From assembly GCA_017481185.1 (NCBI GenBank), contig JAFUPO010000039.1:1-7122 (forward strand): a stretch of DNA of 7,122 bases, in the 5' to 3' direction. The DNA comes from Clostridia bacterium (GTDB lineage Bacteria; Bacillota_A; Clostridia; Christensenellales; Aristaeellaceae). Of the stretch, positions 4,870-7,122 are shown one piece after another. The position numbers and the translations under genes were made by a program. The notes below the pieces were generated by a model. The model did not search any database. It saw only the letters and a program-made list of their open reading frames with translations, and was not told the DNA's origin. Numbering within the stretch: the stretch's first letter is position 1; the number at the start of each line of letters is the position of its first letter.

Positions 4870-5669
4870 AAAACGGTCCTTTCAACGACGATAAGGCTGA
4901 TAAAAGCTGCCATCGCCAGGGAAGCCGTCAGATCCCGCTGGGTAAATTTCAAAATCCGCAGGCGGGTGCGCTGGTCGCCGCCGTGATAGCAGCGGGCTTC
5001 CATGGCCATGGCCAGATCGCTGGCCCGGCGAAAGGCGCTGACGAACAGGGGCACCAGCAGGGGTACCATCGCCTTGGCCCGCTGGATGAGATTGCCGTTT
5101 TCAAAATCTGCGCCCCGGGCAGTTTGGGCTTTCATAATTTTGTCGGTTTCCTCCAGCAGGGTGGGGATGAACCGAAGGGCGATGGTCATCATCATGGCTA
5201 GCTCGTGGGCCGGGAAATGGATGACCCGCAGGGGCTTTAAGAGCAGCTCAATGCCGTCGGCCAAAGAGACGGGGGAGGTGGTGAGGGTCAGCAGGCTGGT
5301 GCCCATAACGAGAAAAACAAGCCGCAAAGAGAAATGAACTGCCAAATTGAGCCCCTCTTGGGTAATGGTAATAAAGCCCAGCTTGACCAGCACCGTTTCA
5401 CCGGCAGAGAAGAATAGATTCAAAAGAAAGGTAAGGATGAGAATAAATCTCAGGGGCTTAAGTCCCTTTAGGAGCATCTTCCAGGGCACTTTGGAAAAGT
5501 GAGCGGCCATGAAAATGAAGCCCAGTGCCACGGCGTAGCCCGCCAGGGTCTTGATCAGAAAAATGGCGATAATAAAGGCGATCACCAGGATCAGCTTGGT
5601 TCGGGGGTCTAGCCGATGCACGGCGCTGTCAACAGGATAGTACTGGCCTAAGGTGATGTTTTTCAGCAT
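4866..5669 (-). CDS. ecfT: Energy-coupling factor transporter transmembrane protein EcfT
   Basis: EcfT is the membrane scaffold that couples ATP hydrolysis by EcfA1/EcfA2 to a substrate-binding S component for vitamin uptake. The 267-residue protein has hydrophobic segments at about 26-56 (probably two helices), 74-90, 113-130, 155-170 and 248-263. Family features include the N-terminal VHRLDPRTKLI (17-27) and the two Ala-Arg-X coupling motifs ARG at 184-186 and ARC at 225-227 (within MEARCYHGG), which dock into grooves of the ATPases. The start is ATG at 5669 with GGAGG 7 nt upstream; a GTG at 5687 lies before that site and is rejected. It overlaps the end of ecfA2 by 7 nt and the start of truA by 4 nt. 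No S component gene is in the window, as expected for the shared group II module. Confidence 0.95.
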   Translation of the reverse strand: MLKNITLGQYYPVDSAVHRLDPRTKLILVIAFIIAIFLIKTLAGYAVALGFIFMAAHFSKVPWKMLLKGLKPLRFILILTFLLNLFFSAGETVLVKLGFITITQEGLNLAVHFSLRLVFLVMGTSLLTLTTSPVSLADGIELLLKPLRVIHFPAHELAMMMTIALRFIPTLLEETDKIMKAQTARGADFENGNLIQRAKAMVPLLVPLFVSAFRRASDLAMAMEARCYHGGDQRTRLRILKFTQRDLTASLAMAAFISLIVVERTVL

Positions 5670-6523
5670 ACGCCCGCCTCCTTCCACAGGGCCAGCAGGT
5701 GCTCTTTCACCTGGGAGAGCAGGTAAAGGTCATCGGGCATTTGGATGCCCTGCTGCCGCAGAAGCTGGCAGAGCTTGGCAGCCTGGGGCACGCCCAGGCC
5801 GATGGATTCCATCATGTCGATCTGCTTAAAGATCTCCCGAGGAGCGCCGTCAGCCACCAGCGCGCCATGATCCATCACAATCAAGCGGGTGGCCAGGCGA
5901 GCAATATCGTCCATGGAGTGGGAAACCATGATCACCGTCACATCTCCCTGGGCGTGAAGGGCCTGAACCATCTGGAGGATGCTGTCGCGGCCCATAGGAT
6001 CCAGGCCCGCGGTGGGCTCGTCCAACACCAGATATTGGGGCTCCATGGCCAGGATGCCCGCAATGGCCACTCGGCGCATCTGACCGCCGGAAAGCTCAAA
6101 GGGGGAGCGGGGGCCGATTTCCTCGGGGTTCAGCCCCACCAGGGTCAGGGCCTTGCGAACCCGGCGGCTGATTTCCTCATCGGAAAGGCCCAGGTTCTTG
6201 GGGCCGAAGGCCACGTCCTTTTCAACGGTCTCCTCAAAGAGCTGATGCTCGGGATACTGAAACACCAGCCCCACCTTCTGGCGAATGGCTTTGCGGCTGG
6301 CCTTGTCGGCAGTGTCCAGCCCATCCACCAACACCTTGCCCTGGGAGGGGGCCAGCAGGCCGTTCAAGTGCTGCACCAGGGTGGATTTGCCGGAGCCGGT
6401 GTGCCCTACCACGCCGATGAATTCACCGTTGTTCAACGTGCAGTTCACATCGTGAATAGCGGTGGCCTGGAAGGGGCTGCCGGGAGAATAGGTGTGGGTT
6501 AAGCCTTGGATTTGGATGGGCAT
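5663..6523 (-). CDS. ecfA2: Energy-coupling factor transporter ATPase EcfA2
   Basis: This is one of the two ATPases of the ECF vitamin transporter. The 286 residues carry all ABC motifs: Walker A GHTGSGKST (40-48), Q-loop FQYPEHQLF (Gln89), signature LSGGQMRRVAIAG (144-156), Walker B YLVLDEP (164-170, Glu169 catalytic), D-loop GLDP and switch His202 in VSHSMDD. The FQYPEHQLF Q-loop is characteristic of EcfA2. A C-terminal extension (about 240-286) is shared with EcfA1. The start is ATG at 6523, with GGAGGTGA upstream (13 nt from GGAGG, slightly long); in-frame reading further upstream would run deep into ecfA1 in another frame and lacks family resemblance. Its 5' end overlaps ecfA1 by 25 nt and its 3' end overlaps ecfT by 7 nt, so the genes are tightly coupled. 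Confidence 0.96.
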   Translation of the reverse strand: MPIQIQGLTHTYSPGSPFQATAIHDVNCTLNNGEFIGVVGHTGSGKSTLVQHLNGLLAPSQGKVLVDGLDTADKASRKAIRQKVGLVFQYPEHQLFEETVEKDVAFGPKNLGLSDEEISRRVRKALTLVGLNPEEIGPRSPFELSGGQMRRVAIAGILAMEPQYLVLDEPTAGLDPMGRDSILQMVQALHAQGDVTVIMVSHSMDDIARLATRLIVMDHGALVADGAPREIFKQIDMMESIGLGVPQAAKLCQLLRQQGIQMPDDLYLLSQVKEHLLALWKEAGVC

Positions 6524-7122
6524 AGCTTCCGGGTCACCTCCTTTGCCATCTCTTCCACCGTGAGGATGCCTTCGGGCAGGTTCATGCCTGCGGCGTTGAG
6601 CTGCTGGCACAATTCAGCCATGGGGGGCACATCCAGGTGCAGCTTTTTCAGCTCCGCCACGTTGCGGAACACCTCGCGGGGCGTGCCCTGGGTGACGATT
6701 TTACCCTCTGACATCACGATCACCCGGTCGCACAGGGCGGCTTCCTCCATAAAATGGGTGATCCACAAAACGGTGATGCCCTTTTCTTTATTCAGCTTCA
6801 TCACCGTGTCCAGCACTTCTTTGCGGCCAGTGGGATCCAGCATGGCGGTGGCCTCGTCGGCAATGAGCACATCCGGCTCCATGGCCAAAACGCCTGCGAT
6901 GGCAATGCGCTGCTTCTGCCCGCCGGAGAGCAAATGAGGGGCGGAGTCGGCAAAGGCTGACATACGCACGGCCTTTAAGGCCGCGTCGATGCGGGGAATC
7001 ATCTCCTCGGTAGGCACACCCAGGTTTTCCAGGCCAAAGGCCACATCCTCCCGCACCACGGTGGCAACGATCTGGTTATCCGGGTTTTGAAAAACCATGC
7101 CTGCGTGCTGGCGAATGTTCCA
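6499..7122 (-). CDS. ecfA1: Energy-coupling factor transporter ATPase EcfA1 (N-terminus off right edge)
   Basis: This is the partner ATPase of EcfA2 in the ECF module. The reading frame is open to the window edge (WNIRQHAG precedes MVFQNPDNQIVATVVREDVA), so the gene continues beyond it and the internal ATG at 7098 is not the start. The Walker A motif and N-terminal strand are outside the window. Visible: Q-loop VFQNPDNQIV, signature LSGGQKQRIAIAG, Walker B DVLIADEATAMLDP, and switch His in VLWITHFMEEA. The DEATAMLDP wording, with Ala where EcfA2 has Pro, is usual for EcfA1. The C-terminal region (LDVPPMAELCQQLNAAGMNL) matches the extension of EcfA2, reflecting their common origin. First visible gene of the operon; any promoter is upstream of the window. 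Confidence 0.95.
   Translation of the reverse strand, partial: WNIRQHAGMVFQNPDNQIVATVVREDVAFGLENLGVPTEEMIPRIDAALKAVRMSAFADSAPHLLSGGQKQRIAIAGVLAMEPDVLIADEATAMLDPTGRKEVLDTVMKLNKEKGITVLWITHFMEEAALCDRVIVMSEGKIVTQGTPREVFRNVAELKKLHLDVPPMAELCQQLNAAGMNLPEGILTVEEMAKEVTRKLCPSKSKA

Noticed and set aside
4075..4986. Plus-strand open frame of 303 codons opposite truA
   Set aside because: Antisense to the full truA gene, begins inside a hairpin, and has no recognisable domain. Length comes from G+C-rich codon bias on the other strand.
5699..6502. Plus-strand open frame of 267 codons opposite ecfA2
   Set aside because: It mirrors the ABC ATPase gene; the His/Gly/Ala-rich product is typical of antisense translation.
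1..7122. CRISPR array, tRNA, rRNA, transposase, phage or defence genes
   Set aside because: No regularly spaced repeats, cloverleaf-like sequences, or such proteins were seen; the gene content is ordinary housekeeping and sporulation.

Overview
The window looks like chromosomal DNA from a spore-forming Firmicute of the class Clostridia. The evidence is moderately high G+C coding sequence, strong AGGAGG-type ribosome binding sites, two alpha/beta-type small acid-soluble spore proteins (SASPs), and the Gram-positive ecfA1-ecfA2-ecfT-truA gene order. A gut Oscillospiraceae-like lineage is a plausible guess from the style of one intergenic repeat, but it is not proven. I found no mobile element, CRISPR array, tRNA, rRNA or obviously new multi-gene system.

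Layout from left to right. (1) Minus strand: the 5' part of recO, which runs off the left edge, with a DegV-family lipid-binding protein gene upstream of it that has its own sigma-A-like promoter. (2) Minus strand: a xylose-isomerase-like TIM-barrel gene. It lies just downstream of the terminator of the ribosomal stalk operon rplJ-rplL. That operon is preceded by a 176-nt leader with a strong promoter, a conserved-looking L10-binding fold and an attenuator hairpin. (3) Plus strand, divergent from rplJ: two tandem SASP genes ending in a two-hairpin repeat that serves as terminator. (4) A convergent intergenic region rich in inverted repeats. (5) Minus strand: truA, ecfT, ecfA2 and ecfA1, overlapping end to start, with ecfA1 running off the right edge.

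How the genes work together. EcfA1, EcfA2 and EcfT form the energizing module of group II ECF vitamin transporters and are translationally coupled to each other and to the tRNA modification enzyme TruA. L10 and L7/L12 form the ribosomal stalk and probably repress their own operon through the leader. The SASPs coat DNA in the dormant spore and carry the protease site used at germination. RecO acts in RecA loading. The DegV and TIM-barrel proteins have no precise assignable role.

Most useful second-look points: the compact rplJ leader/attenuator, the separation of rplJL from rplKA and rpoBC, the two-hairpin repeat after the SASP genes, and the missing rplM-rpsI after truA. Several starts were moved inward to match ribosome binding sites.
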